Shown: piece by piece, positions 14,457 to 21,311 of the stretch | Numbering within the stretch: the stretch's first letter is position 1 | Layout: each line of letters begins with the position of its first letter | Source of the DNA: Parcubacteria group bacterium Athens0714_26 | Lineage (GTDB): Bacteria > Patescibacteriota > Minisyncoccia > UBA6257 > 02-FULL-45-10c | NCBI GenBank assembly: GCA_007376745.1 | Contig: VMGU01000013.1 | Coordinates: 1-21,311, forward strand | Length of the DNA: 21,311 bases | Direction of reading: 5' to 3' | Notes under the pieces: model-generated | What the model saw: the letters and a program-made list of their open reading frames with translations, nothing else | The model's database searches: none | What the model was told of the DNA's origin: nothing | Position numbers and translations under genes: made by a program

Positions 14457-14629
14457 TTTTTACCAGAACTATCCTTTCAATCCTTAACTCTAAAATCATC
14501 TGGCTCCCTCGGTAGAGAAGTGAAGAATAATAATTATAATATGTCGCACAATATATCTTTTACGACATATTATTAAAGCCATAAGCTCAAAACCACTAAA
14601 ACCTATATATAAACCTGTCCCTGTAATAA
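14457..14629. other. Convergent intergenic region
   Basis: This is 173 bp of non-coding DNA between the + strand ftsQ and the minus-strand unit. The only structure seen is the inverted repeat at 14536-14573. No tRNA, rRNA, rho-independent terminator with a GC-rich stem, or plausible ORF is visible. An 11-codon reading frame (ATG at 14541) lies inside the repeat and is not considered a gene. Confidence 0.7.
14536..14573. repeat. 11-bp perfect inverted repeat between convergent units
   Basis: ATAATATGTCG (14536-14546) and CGACATATTAT (14563-14573) are exact reverse complements separated by 16 nt. It lies between the 3' ends of two converging operons. A bidirectional transcript-end hairpin is one reading, but the stem is AT-rich, the loop is large and the T tracts are poor. 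A dyad operator or protein-binding site is the alternative. The dyad is seen directly; its role is inferred. Confidence 0.5.
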
Positions 14630-14818
14630 TTAATAAATAATGCCTTTTATTAAATCTCCTAAAAAATTTATTATTGAAAGTATTATATTGGCTAAAAACT
14701 GAAATATTACTTGCAGTTTATCGCCAAAATTAACAGCCACCCAATGAACCACGTTAATAATTATATCCCAAACCCATTTTAGTATTAAAATCAGGATTTC
14801 TTTTATATTTTCTATCAT
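14630..14818 (-). CDS. Small hydrophobic/amphipathic protein, unknown
   Basis: The product has 62 residues from the ATG at 14818 (MIENIKEILILILKWVWDII), ending FLGDLIKGIIY. The frame extends upstream into the peptidase gene, but that part overlaps its conserved end and is rejected. The start has the same SD-less context as its neighbours (aaaattaatATG) and lies 29 nt after the M23 stop, so it could be the last gene of that transcript. More than half the residues are Ile, Leu, Val, Phe or Trp, with charged residues spaced every few positions, suggesting two or three membrane-associated amphipathic helices. No family is recognised. It may be a real membrane peptide or a chance ORF. Confidence 0.5.
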   Translation of the reverse strand: MIENIKEILILILKWVWDIIINVVHWVAVNFGDKLQVIFQFLANIILSIINFLGDLIKGIIY

Positions 14819-14847
14819 ATTAATTTTATTATAAATAAATTTTAAAA

Positions 14848-16119
14848 TTAAAGATAGCCTTCTGGATTTATTGTGACACCAATAGGCACAAGTCCTTGCG
14901 CCGGCGGAACAGCCTTCATTGATATGCTTGGCGTCCAATAAACCCCGAAATGAAGATGTGGACCGGTAGAAAATCCTGTATTGCCGGAATAACCGATTAA
15001 ATCGCCTCTTTTTACGACTGTATTTTTAGAGACCAATTGAATAGAAAGATGGGAGTATAATGTTGTCAAATTATTTTGGTGTTCAATAAGAATATATTTA
15101 CCGTATTGGTATTTACTCCAAGAATTACGGTCGTTATTGTCTACGGCAGAAACTCTACCGTCGTCGGCGGCAAATACCGGAGTTCCGATTGGGGCGCCTA
15201 TATCCAGACCATTGTGTTTTCCGCTTTTATAAAGCTTTGATATTGCTCCATAAACTTGAGTGATATAACCGATTCCCCCGTCTGATATTAATTTTATCGG
15301 CCAAGCAACAACTCCAGATCTCTGAACAGGCAACAAATTGGGGTCAAAACTTAATCGTAGCTTCTCTTCCATGACGGATATTTCATTTTCTATAGCTTCT
15401 TGTTCTTTTTGAAGGTTTGCTAATAATTGCTGGTATGATTTTTCTTGATTTTTTGTTTGGACTAAAATTACCCGCTTATCTGATTTTTGACTTTCTACTA
15501 TTGATTTACGGTTCTTAAAATTTTTATTTTCAAGCTCCAAATCTTGTTTTTTATCAGATACATTGGACAACTTAGCTGATAATTCATTATTTAACTGAGT
15601 AAGTTTAGTAACTTCATTTGACAACCCAGAATTAATATTGACTATGGCCGTTGCTTCATCCAAATTTTCCGTCAAGCTTTTATTCTTTAAAAAACTCACC
15701 AACATCGTTTCTTCATCTTTTCTTTGAAGTTCGCGAAGGAGTGTTGAAACCGCGTTCTTATTCAGATTAATTTGTTTTTCTTTATCGCTGATATCATATT
15801 GCAAAGCGTCGATTTCAAGCGAGGTCTTGGTAATGTTTATCTCACTGGAACGAATACCTAAGTTAAGCTGACTTATATTACCGTCAATTTTTTTAATCTC
15901 TTGAGACAGAGTTTTACCCTTAACAGAAGTTTCATCAAGGGATTTTTGAGCTTGAGATATTTTCTGGTTTATATCTTCTAAAGCCTTGGTTTTTTCATTA
16001 ATTTGTTTTTGAAGTTCATCTGGAACAACATCCGCGTTAGAGCGGTCGAACAAACCAAATAATAAAGTTAAAAATAAAATAAACGGTATTAAATTTTTAA
16101 ACCGTAAATTATTTCTCAT
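14848..16119 (-). CDS. Secreted coiled-coil M23 peptidase (EnvC/PcsB-like murein hydrolase or activator)
   Basis: The product has 423 residues. A basic N-terminus and hydrophobic stretch (about 8-24, IPFILFLTLLFGLF) form a signal peptide or anchor. Long coiled coils run from about 32 to 255. A LytM/M23 domain lies at about 285-395. The zinc ligands are all present: His302 and Asp306 (HNGLDIGAP), His357 (YSHLS), and His388 and His390 (GPHLHFG), so the domain should be catalytically competent, unlike the degenerate EnvC of E. coli. Coiled coil plus M23 is the architecture of FtsEX-regulated hydrolases. The ATG is 1 nt after the gltX stop. FtsE and FtsX are not in the window. Confidence 0.9.
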   Translation of the reverse strand: MRNNLRFKNLIPFILFLTLLFGLFDRSNADVVPDELQKQINEKTKALEDINQKISQAQKSLDETSVKGKTLSQEIKKIDGNISQLNLGIRSSEINITKTSLEIDALQYDISDKEKQINLNKNAVSTLLRELQRKDEETMLVSFLKNKSLTENLDEATAIVNINSGLSNEVTKLTQLNNELSAKLSNVSDKKQDLELENKNFKNRKSIVESQKSDKRVILVQTKNQEKSYQQLLANLQKEQEAIENEISVMEEKLRLSFDPNLLPVQRSGVVAWPIKLISDGGIGYITQVYGAISKLYKSGKHNGLDIGAPIGTPVFAADDGRVSAVDNNDRNSWSKYQYGKYILIEHQNNLTTLYSHLSIQLVSKNTVVKRGDLIGYSGNTGFSTGPHLHFGVYWTPSISMKAVPPAQGLVPIGVTINPEGYL

Positions 16120-16120
16120 T

Positions 16121-17539
16121 TTAACCGTTTAAATCCTTTAGTTTTTTTAAAGCAATCTCAATTCTTTTCATGGATTCCTTTTCTCCCAAAACCTCTAGTA
16201 TTTCAAATGGATTTGGCGATTTATCCTTGCCCGACAATGCAACCCTTAATGGCCATAACGTCTCGCCCCTCCCCTTCTTATCGGCAACCGGCATTATCAT
16301 ACGCTCTAAATCGGTTTTATTAAAATTTTCCGGTTCAAAATTTTTAAACTCCCCTAAAACAGATTTTAAATTATCAGAAATTTTATTTGCCGGAATATCT
16401 TTCCATATTAAAAGTTCCGACGGATAATCTGGCAATTCAAAAAAGAAATCATTTATTCCCATAAATTCCGATAACTTGTTCATTCTGTCTTTTGATAAAT
16501 TGATTAATTTATCGTTAATTTTATCCAAAGGAAGCTTTTCCTCGAAAATATCGGCTAATATTTCTTTAATCCTCTTGTTGTCTGAATTTTTAATATATTG
16601 GCTATTTAACCAATTAAGTTTTTCAATATTAAATACAGCGCCGGCTTTTTGCACTCTCTCTAATTCAAATTCTTTAATTAAGTCATCTATATTAAATATT
16701 TCTTTGTCGGTTTTAGAATGCCATCCAAGCAGAGCGATAAAATTTATTAAAGCCTCCGGAAGATATCCATTTTTTCGGTAGTCGGCAACCGAAACCGCGG
16801 CAAAACGCTTTGAAAGCTTGGCCCTGTCAGGGCTTAAAATAAGCGGCAAATGAGCGTATTGCGATCGGGGGAAAGCCAGTGCTTCCTGCAGGGCAATTTG
16901 CTTGGGCGTATTCGCAATATGGTCCTCTCCTCTAATAACGTGACTGATTTTCATTTCATAGTCGTCAACGACTACCGCGAAATTATACAGCGCCGTTTTT
17001 AAATTTTTGGCAATAGCGATGTCTCCTATTAACGAAGTATCAAATGTTATTTCACCCCTAATAATATCCGAGAATTTTATTATTAAATTTTTCGGCATCT
17101 TAAAACGGATAACTTGCGCTTTTTCGGGTGGAATATTTAAATCCCTGCATTTGCCGCTATACCGCGGGACTTGCCCACCTGCTTGCATTTCTGATTTTTC
17201 TTTTTCCAGCTCTTCCTTGGTACACGCGCAATAATAAGCTTTGCCGGAATCCAGAAGAATTTTTAAATACTTTTCATATATATCCAAACGTTCGCTTTGT
17301 CTGTATAATTCTCCGTCCCATTTTAAACCAAGCCATTTTAAACTCTCCAATATATCTTCCTCATATTTTTTTTCTGACCGTTCAATATCCGTATCCTCAA
17401 TTCTTAAAATAAATTTGCCGTTATTATGTTTTGCGAATAGCCAATTAAACAGCGCCGTACGGGCCGTCCCGATATGAAAAAAGCCCGTGGGAGACGGAGC
17501 TATTCTGACCCTTATTTCTGGTAATTTTTTTTCAGTCAT
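16121..17539 (-). CDS. gltX: Glutamyl-tRNA synthetase
   Basis: The product has 472 residues from the ATG at 17539 (MTEKKLPEIRVRIAPSPTGF); an in-frame TTG 15 nt upstream is possible but would overlap murG. Class I signatures are FHIGTARTALFNWLFA (HIGH) and KLSKRFAAVSV (KMSKS-like). Also present are FILRIEDTDIERS and a CxC...C zinc-like insert (YYCACTKEELEKE through YSGKCRDL). The C-terminal helical anticodon-binding domain is present. It charges tRNA-Glu; whether it also charges tRNA-Gln (a non-discriminating enzyme) cannot be judged. It sits between two cell-wall genes with 4-nt and 1-nt gaps. Confidence 0.96.
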   Translation of the reverse strand: MTEKKLPEIRVRIAPSPTGFFHIGTARTALFNWLFAKHNNGKFILRIEDTDIERSEKKYEEDILESLKWLGLKWDGELYRQSERLDIYEKYLKILLDSGKAYYCACTKEELEKEKSEMQAGGQVPRYSGKCRDLNIPPEKAQVIRFKMPKNLIIKFSDIIRGEITFDTSLIGDIAIAKNLKTALYNFAVVVDDYEMKISHVIRGEDHIANTPKQIALQEALAFPRSQYAHLPLILSPDRAKLSKRFAAVSVADYRKNGYLPEALINFIALLGWHSKTDKEIFNIDDLIKEFELERVQKAGAVFNIEKLNWLNSQYIKNSDNKRIKEILADIFEEKLPLDKINDKLINLSKDRMNKLSEFMGINDFFFELPDYPSELLIWKDIPANKISDNLKSVLGEFKNFEPENFNKTDLERMIMPVADKKGRGETLWPLRVALSGKDKSPNPFEILEVLGEKESMKRIEIALKKLKDLNG

Positions 17540-17543
17540 AATT

Positions 17544-18707
17544 TTAAGAACCAATCTCTAATATTCCTTGCGCGATATTTTTAGCCGCATCGGCTTTATA
17601 AAATCCCTTTGCCGCCAAACTCATTTTTTGCGTAACATCCTTATTATTGATTAAATCCGCTATTTTTTCTATAACCAAATGACCCAGGAAATTTTCTTGC
17701 TCCATAACCATTGCCGCGCCGGTTTCCGAGTATTGCCTGGCATTTTCTATTTGATGATTATTAGCAGCTTCGAGAAGCGGTATTAAAATCGCGGGTTTGC
17801 CGAAATAAGCTAACTCATAAATCGTTCCGGCTCCGGCGCGGCACAACACTAAATCGCAAGCCGCGTAAGCGTTGATTAAATCATCCATAAAATAAGCCCT
17901 GTACTGATATCTTCTTTTTTCAATATCCGACCAATCCCTGCTTAAAAATTCAAATTCTTTTTTATAACTTTCATAATTATTAAGGCCTACCTGATGAAGA
18001 ATCTGGAATTGCCTCAAAAAATCCCCGAGGTTTTCCAATATAAAGTCATTGATTCTCGTCGCTCCCAAAGATCCGCCGAGCACAAGGATTAGCGGTGTAT
18101 CAATATCAAAACCAAGGCCCTTCCTGGATTCAATATTAAATTGTTCTTTCGGAACATAATTTTTTTGCTGTTCCACAATCAAATCCCGCCTGATTGGATT
18201 CCCGACCATTTCTATATCTTTTTTATCGCTAAAATATTTTGCGGCCGAGTCAAAACCGACAAAAACTTTCTTAGCTAATTTTCCGGAAATAATATTTGCC
18301 AGTCCGGGTATGCTGTCGGATTCATGGATTGCTATCGGAATCATATAAAATTTACAGGCAAAAAGAACGGGTAAGGCTCCCGGCCCGCCTTTAGAAAATG
18401 CCGCGTCCGGCATAAACCAAAAAACTTTCCACAAAGCCTCAAAAAAACCCAGGAATAATTTAAAAAAATCTATAAAATTTTTAAACGAAAAATATCTTCT
18501 GAATTTACTGGAAATAATCGAGGTTAAACCTATTTCATTATCCGTAAAAACTTTGGAAAAAAAGTCAACTTCACCGAAATATCGGGTTTCACAAATACTA
18601 CCATTTTGATAAGCAATATTCTTTAATTCTTGAGAAACCGCTATTAAGGGGTAAATGTGGCCCCCGCTTCCTCCTCCTGTTAGAAGTATTCGTATTTTAT
18701 GGCTCAT
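17544..18707 (-). CDS. murG: UDP-GlcNAc transferase MurG (lipid II synthesis)
   Basis: The product has 387 residues, slightly above the usual 355-365. The N-terminal glycine-rich loop is LLTGGGSGGHIYPLIAV (residues 8-24), a second is LGGSLGATRINDFI, and the donor-site region is LCRAGAGTIYELAYFGKPAI with PLLEAANNHQIENARQY. MurG (GT-B fold, GT28) adds GlcNAc to lipid I on the inner face of the membrane. The order ftsW-murG is as in dcw clusters. The ATG at 18707 lies 21 nt after the restored ftsW stop, or within the frameshifted ftsW ORF as read. Confidence 0.96.
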   Translation of the reverse strand: MSHKIRILLTGGGSGGHIYPLIAVSQELKNIAYQNGSICETRYFGEVDFFSKVFTDNEIGLTSIISSKFRRYFSFKNFIDFFKLFLGFFEALWKVFWFMPDAAFSKGGPGALPVLFACKFYMIPIAIHESDSIPGLANIISGKLAKKVFVGFDSAAKYFSDKKDIEMVGNPIRRDLIVEQQKNYVPKEQFNIESRKGLGFDIDTPLILVLGGSLGATRINDFILENLGDFLRQFQILHQVGLNNYESYKKEFEFLSRDWSDIEKRRYQYRAYFMDDLINAYAACDLVLCRAGAGTIYELAYFGKPAILIPLLEAANNHQIENARQYSETGAAMVMEQENFLGHLVIEKIADLINNKDVTQKMSLAAKGFYKADAAKNIAQGILEIGS

Positions 18708-19830
18708 TTTTAATCAATTTTAATGGATTTAAGCGTACTTTGAGATATTTATCATTATACCCGAAATCGTCATAAAAACCGCAAGCCCCGCCATAACTTA
18801 TATAAGGAAGTGGCATCCCGGTAAGCGGGATTACTCCCGAAATAGCCCCTATATTAACAAATGCTTGCGTTCCGATTACCACGCTAAACCCAACAAGCAA
18901 TAATTTGGCAAAATTATCATGGGTTTTTCTTGATAAAATCAATCCCCTGATTACCAACGCCAAAAAGGCGGCAACAACCAGCGCCCCGCCGATAAAACCC
19001 ATTTCTTCGGCGATAACCGCAAAAATAGAATCACCTATTGGCTCCGGTAAAAAACGTATTTTGGTCGTTGACTGGCCATATCCCACCCCGGTTAAACCCC
19101 CGGCTCCTATGGCGATACGCGCTTGATTGATATGATAACTTGAACTTTGAGTATTAACATCGGGATGCAAAAAACTCATTATTCTTTCCCAGCGATAACT
19201 TGTAGAATAAGAAATTAATAAAAAAATCGCCGTGCCTATGACTATAAAACCGATTATATAAGACAGCCGCGCGCCGCTTACAAAATAAATTCCCATAGCC
19301 GCCGCTATCAAAATCGCCACCATACTGGTAGCTGGCTGCAGAATTAGTAATACCGCGACTATACCGATAATAAACATTAACGGGACAAAACCTAGCCAGA
19401 AACTGTTTTTTCTTTTTTCATTGCCACTTAACCAGGCAGCTACATAAATGATGAAAAATATTTTTAAAAGTTCCGAGGGCTGAAAAACTATAGGCCCTAT
19501 GCCAAGCCATCTGTCCGCTCCGCCAGCCTTGGATCCCAGGGGCGTAAAAATAAGAATCAGCATTAGAATGCCTAAAGCGATTAAACCAACTGATAATTTT
19601 TTATAACGTTGATAATAAAATTTTAAACCTACCCAAAAACCTATCAGCCCCGGAACCAAACCGTAAATTAATTGGTGCTTTAAAAAAAAATAACTGTCCC
19701 CGTATTTTGTTTTGGCCAAATCAGATGACGCGCTGGCCAGCATAACCAAACCGAAAACTACCAGCGCAAAAGTGGCGAACACCAAAATATAATCGGGGCG
19801 TTTTCCGTTTTGTGCTCTAAATCTAACCAT
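18697..19830 (-). CDS. ftsW: FtsW-type SEDS peptidoglycan glycosyltransferase, frameshifted near the C-terminus
   Basis: The ORF has 377 residues and about ten TM segments. Family features are LASASSDLA near TM1, FQPSELLKIFFIIYVA, RWERIMSFLHPD, the large-loop GVGYGQSTTKIRFLPEPIGD with catalytic-type Asp267, and PLTGMPLPYISYGG at 336-348. Right after Gly348 the reading changes to unrelated ACGFYDDFGYND. One nucleotide further on, the expected last TM appears in another frame (LAVFMTISGIMINISKYA, then TAA at 18731-18729). The real gene therefore probably ended at 18729 with about 366-368 residues. The substitution of QPDLG by QPATS (residues 165-169) is notable. FtsW polymerises lipid II. The start overlaps the upstream gene by 8 nt (ATGGTTAG). 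Confidence 0.93.
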   Translation of the reverse strand: MVRFRAQNGKRPDYILVFATFALVVFGLVMLASASSDLAKTKYGDSYFFLKHQLIYGLVPGLIGFWVGLKFYYQRYKKLSVGLIALGILMLILIFTPLGSKAGGADRWLGIGPIVFQPSELLKIFFIIYVAAWLSGNEKRKNSFWLGFVPLMFIIGIVAVLLILQPATSMVAILIAAAMGIYFVSGARLSYIIGFIVIGTAIFLLISYSTSYRWERIMSFLHPDVNTQSSSYHINQARIAIGAGGLTGVGYGQSTTKIRFLPEPIGDSIFAVIAEEMGFIGGALVVAAFLALVIRGLILSRKTHDNFAKLLLVGFSVVIGTQAFVNIGAISGVIPLTGMPLPYISYGGACGFYDDFGYNDKYLKVRLNPLKLIKNEP

Positions 19831-21268
19831 TGGTTAAAACTTGTTTTCCGTTTAAAATTACACCGGCAATCTTCTGGTCTTTAAGTAATGTAATATCCGC
19901 CGCCAAACCTTCTTTAATAATCCCACGATTTTTTAACCCGTAAATTTTTGCCGGAAAAGAAGTAATTTTTTTAATAGTTTCTTCAATCGGCATATTATGG
20001 CCGGCGGCAATCTCCAGAAATCTCGGGAAAGTTAAAGTCGCCCGCTCAAAATCAAATTTTTTATTTTCTTGCGGCAAACTGGCGCTATTTGAACCTATTA
20101 GCGACCGCGGATGGAAAAGCATATTTATTATCAGCCGCGAATCAAGATTCTTGGAAAAAAACATAACGCGGAATTTCGTTATTTTCATCAATTCAAACAG
20201 CGAATCAATCGGATTTTTACCGGTATTTTTGGCGATTTCTTCCAGATTTTTTCCTACTAAATAATCATGTCCCGCGGCACTGTCAACCACCAAATCACCT
20301 AATTCAATTTTAGCCATTTCCTGGACTATTTTTTCACGCGTTATCTCATTATCAAGAAACTCCAGCATTTTTTGGATAGTCGCGTCCTGGGCCCAGTACG
20401 GAAGCATAGAATAAATCGGGATAAGACTTATCTCAAAAGGATTAACGTCAAAATACACATTGGTTTCGCCAAGCCCCTTTTCAATTAGATTCAAAGATTC
20501 TTCAAATTCTTTTTCAAACCCGCGGATTGGCCGGAAATGACTTATTATTGTTTTAGCCCCGGTTTCCCTGGCTATTGCCAAAGTTTCATTAATTGACTTT
20601 AGTAAATTTTCTTTTTCATTTCTAAGATGGGTGGCGTAAACTTTATTATAACGAGCTACAATATTTACCAGTGTTTTTATTTCGTAGTATGAAGCAGTAT
20701 TCTCATAAGCATGGCCTAGACCCGTAGATAAGCCCAAAGCATCGGATTTTAATGCGTCTTCTAAAATTTTACTAAAAACTTGCAATTCAGAATCGGTTAA
20801 ATCCCTCGGCGTATCCCCTACTAAGTCGCGTTTAATAGTTGAGTGACCCACTAAGGTTTCAAAACGAATTCCCAATTTTATTTTTTGAATAATTTTGAAA
20901 AATTCTTTAAGGCCTCTCCAGTCAACGTTCACTTCGCTATTCGTCCATTCGCTGACCCCGGCCAGCGAACCATACATTAGCGGCGCGAGCGACGACCCGC
21001 ATTGTCCGCCAATGATCGTGGTTACTCCCTGTGAAATAAAATCTTTTTGGGATGGGTTTGTAAACAAACTTAAGTAATGATCCGAATCGGTATTGACGTC
21101 AATAAAACCCGGCGCGGCGATAAGACCCAACCCATCAATTATCTTATCGGCTTTTTTTTTGATTACGGAGTTTATCGCCGAAATTTTTTGTCCGTTAATT
21201 AAAATATCTCCGCGAAACGGCTTCTTGCCGCTCCCGTCAACTATTTGCGCTTGCTTGATTAAAATCAT
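19823..21268 (-). CDS. Amidohydrolase, N-acyl-D-amino-acid deacylase (D-aminoacylase) family, altered metal site
   Basis: The product has 481 residues with the composite-fold N-terminus (MILIKQAQIVDGSGKKPFRG), the amidohydrolase entry AAPGFIDVNTDSDHY, GGQCGSSLAP, and a C-terminal beta-sandwich return GLAADITLL. The family normally has HxH where Asn59-Thr60-Asp61 lie here. Cys90, His214 (YATHLRNE) and His244 (IISHFRP) match the Cys96, His220 and His250 ligands of Alcaligenes D-aminoacylase, and GSD of the family is GSN at 392-394. Members cleave N-acyl-D-amino acids. The location at the head of an ftsW-murG unit suggests work on cell-wall D-amino-acid derivatives, but the altered site makes the exact reaction uncertain. 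Confidence 0.8.
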   Translation of the reverse strand: MILIKQAQIVDGSGKKPFRGDILINGQKISAINSVIKKKADKIIDGLGLIAAPGFIDVNTDSDHYLSLFTNPSQKDFISQGVTTIIGGQCGSSLAPLMYGSLAGVSEWTNSEVNVDWRGLKEFFKIIQKIKLGIRFETLVGHSTIKRDLVGDTPRDLTDSELQVFSKILEDALKSDALGLSTGLGHAYENTASYYEIKTLVNIVARYNKVYATHLRNEKENLLKSINETLAIARETGAKTIISHFRPIRGFEKEFEESLNLIEKGLGETNVYFDVNPFEISLIPIYSMLPYWAQDATIQKMLEFLDNEITREKIVQEMAKIELGDLVVDSAAGHDYLVGKNLEEIAKNTGKNPIDSLFELMKITKFRVMFFSKNLDSRLIINMLFHPRSLIGSNSASLPQENKKFDFERATLTFPRFLEIAAGHNMPIEETIKKITSFPAKIYGLKNRGIIKEGLAADITLLKDQKIAGVILNGKQVLTNG

Positions 21269-21311
21269 ATTTTAAATTGTTTAATTAGACGGATTTACTC
21301 TATTTAATCCA
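21269..21311. other. Upstream region of the minus-strand operon (partial)
   Basis: This is 43 nt of AT-rich non-coding DNA before the amidohydrolase ATG. On the minus strand it reads ...ATTTAAAATATG, with no SD and no convincing -35/-10 pair. The window ends before a promoter could be judged. Confidence 0.5.

Noticed and set aside
14541..14576. 11-codon ORF in the convergent gap
   Set aside because: It lies entirely within the inverted repeat, is too short and has no support.
14819..14938. Longer form of the small ORF reaching into the peptidase gene
   Set aside because: The added part is an antiphase reading of the conserved M23 C-terminus with cysteines and no family match; the ATG at 14818 is preferred.
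16170..17477. Plus-strand ORFs opposite gltX
   Set aside because: They are antisense to a clear GluRS and show composition typical of complement frames.
17540..17554. TTG start for gltX giving 5 extra residues
   Set aside because: Possible, but the ATG at 17539 has the usual AT-rich context, and the TTG start would overlap murG without need.
1..21311. CRISPR arrays, tRNA or rRNA genes, insertion sequences, phage genes
   Set aside because: No repeat-spacer arrays, transposase-like proteins, terminal inverted repeats or cloverleaf sequences were seen by eye; a covariance-model search was not possible.

Overview
The window is 21.3 kb of AT-rich, gene-dense bacterial DNA. The most likely source is a small-genome Candidate Phyla Radiation (Patescibacteria) lineage, probably Parcubacteria-like. 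This is inferred from the ribosomal protein set (no L30 between S5 and L15, and a short uL5 lacking its usual N-terminal helix), nearly leaderless gene spacing, start codons without Shine-Dalgarno sequences, and TAA-dominated stops. No rRNA gene is present to confirm it. TGA acts as an ordinary stop (ftsQ ends in TGA), so the UGA-to-glycine code of Gracilibacteria/SR1 is not in use.

Positions 1-8258 (+) hold a contiguous S10/spc ribosomal protein run: L23 (3' end only), L2, S19, L22, S3, L16, L29, S17, L14, L24, L5, S14, S8, L6, L18, S5, L15, then secY. The usual adk and map follow. The alpha-operon genes that commonly come next (infA, rpmJ, rpsM, rpsK, rpsD, rpoA, rplQ) are absent. In their place are a family 2 glycosyltransferase, greA, lysS, serS and a FtsQ/DivIB-like division gene, all on the + strand, ending at 14456.

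From 14630 to 21268 all genes are on the minus strand and converge on ftsQ. In transcription order they are: an amidohydrolase of the N-acyl-D-amino-acid deacylase family, ftsW, murG, gltX, a secreted coiled-coil M23 (EnvC-like) peptidase, and a small hydrophobic ORF of 62 residues. This is mainly a peptidoglycan and division unit: FtsW polymerises glycan, MurG makes lipid II, and the M23 protein probably cuts or regulates cutting of peptidoglycan. The 173-bp convergent gap carries an 11-bp perfect inverted repeat.

The most striking observation is that three normally essential genes are broken by indels. rplP has lost about 38 nt near its 3' end. map carries a perfect 14-bp tandem duplication. 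ftsW shifts frame immediately after its ISYGG motif. In each case the conserved remainder continues in another frame, so the lesions are recent or are assembly or consensus errors. Other points of interest are an amidohydrolase lacking one half of its expected metal site, an adenylate kinase with substituted NMP-site residues, -10 elements so close to start codons that leaderless transcripts are implied, and three 8-nt ATGGnTAr gene overlaps.
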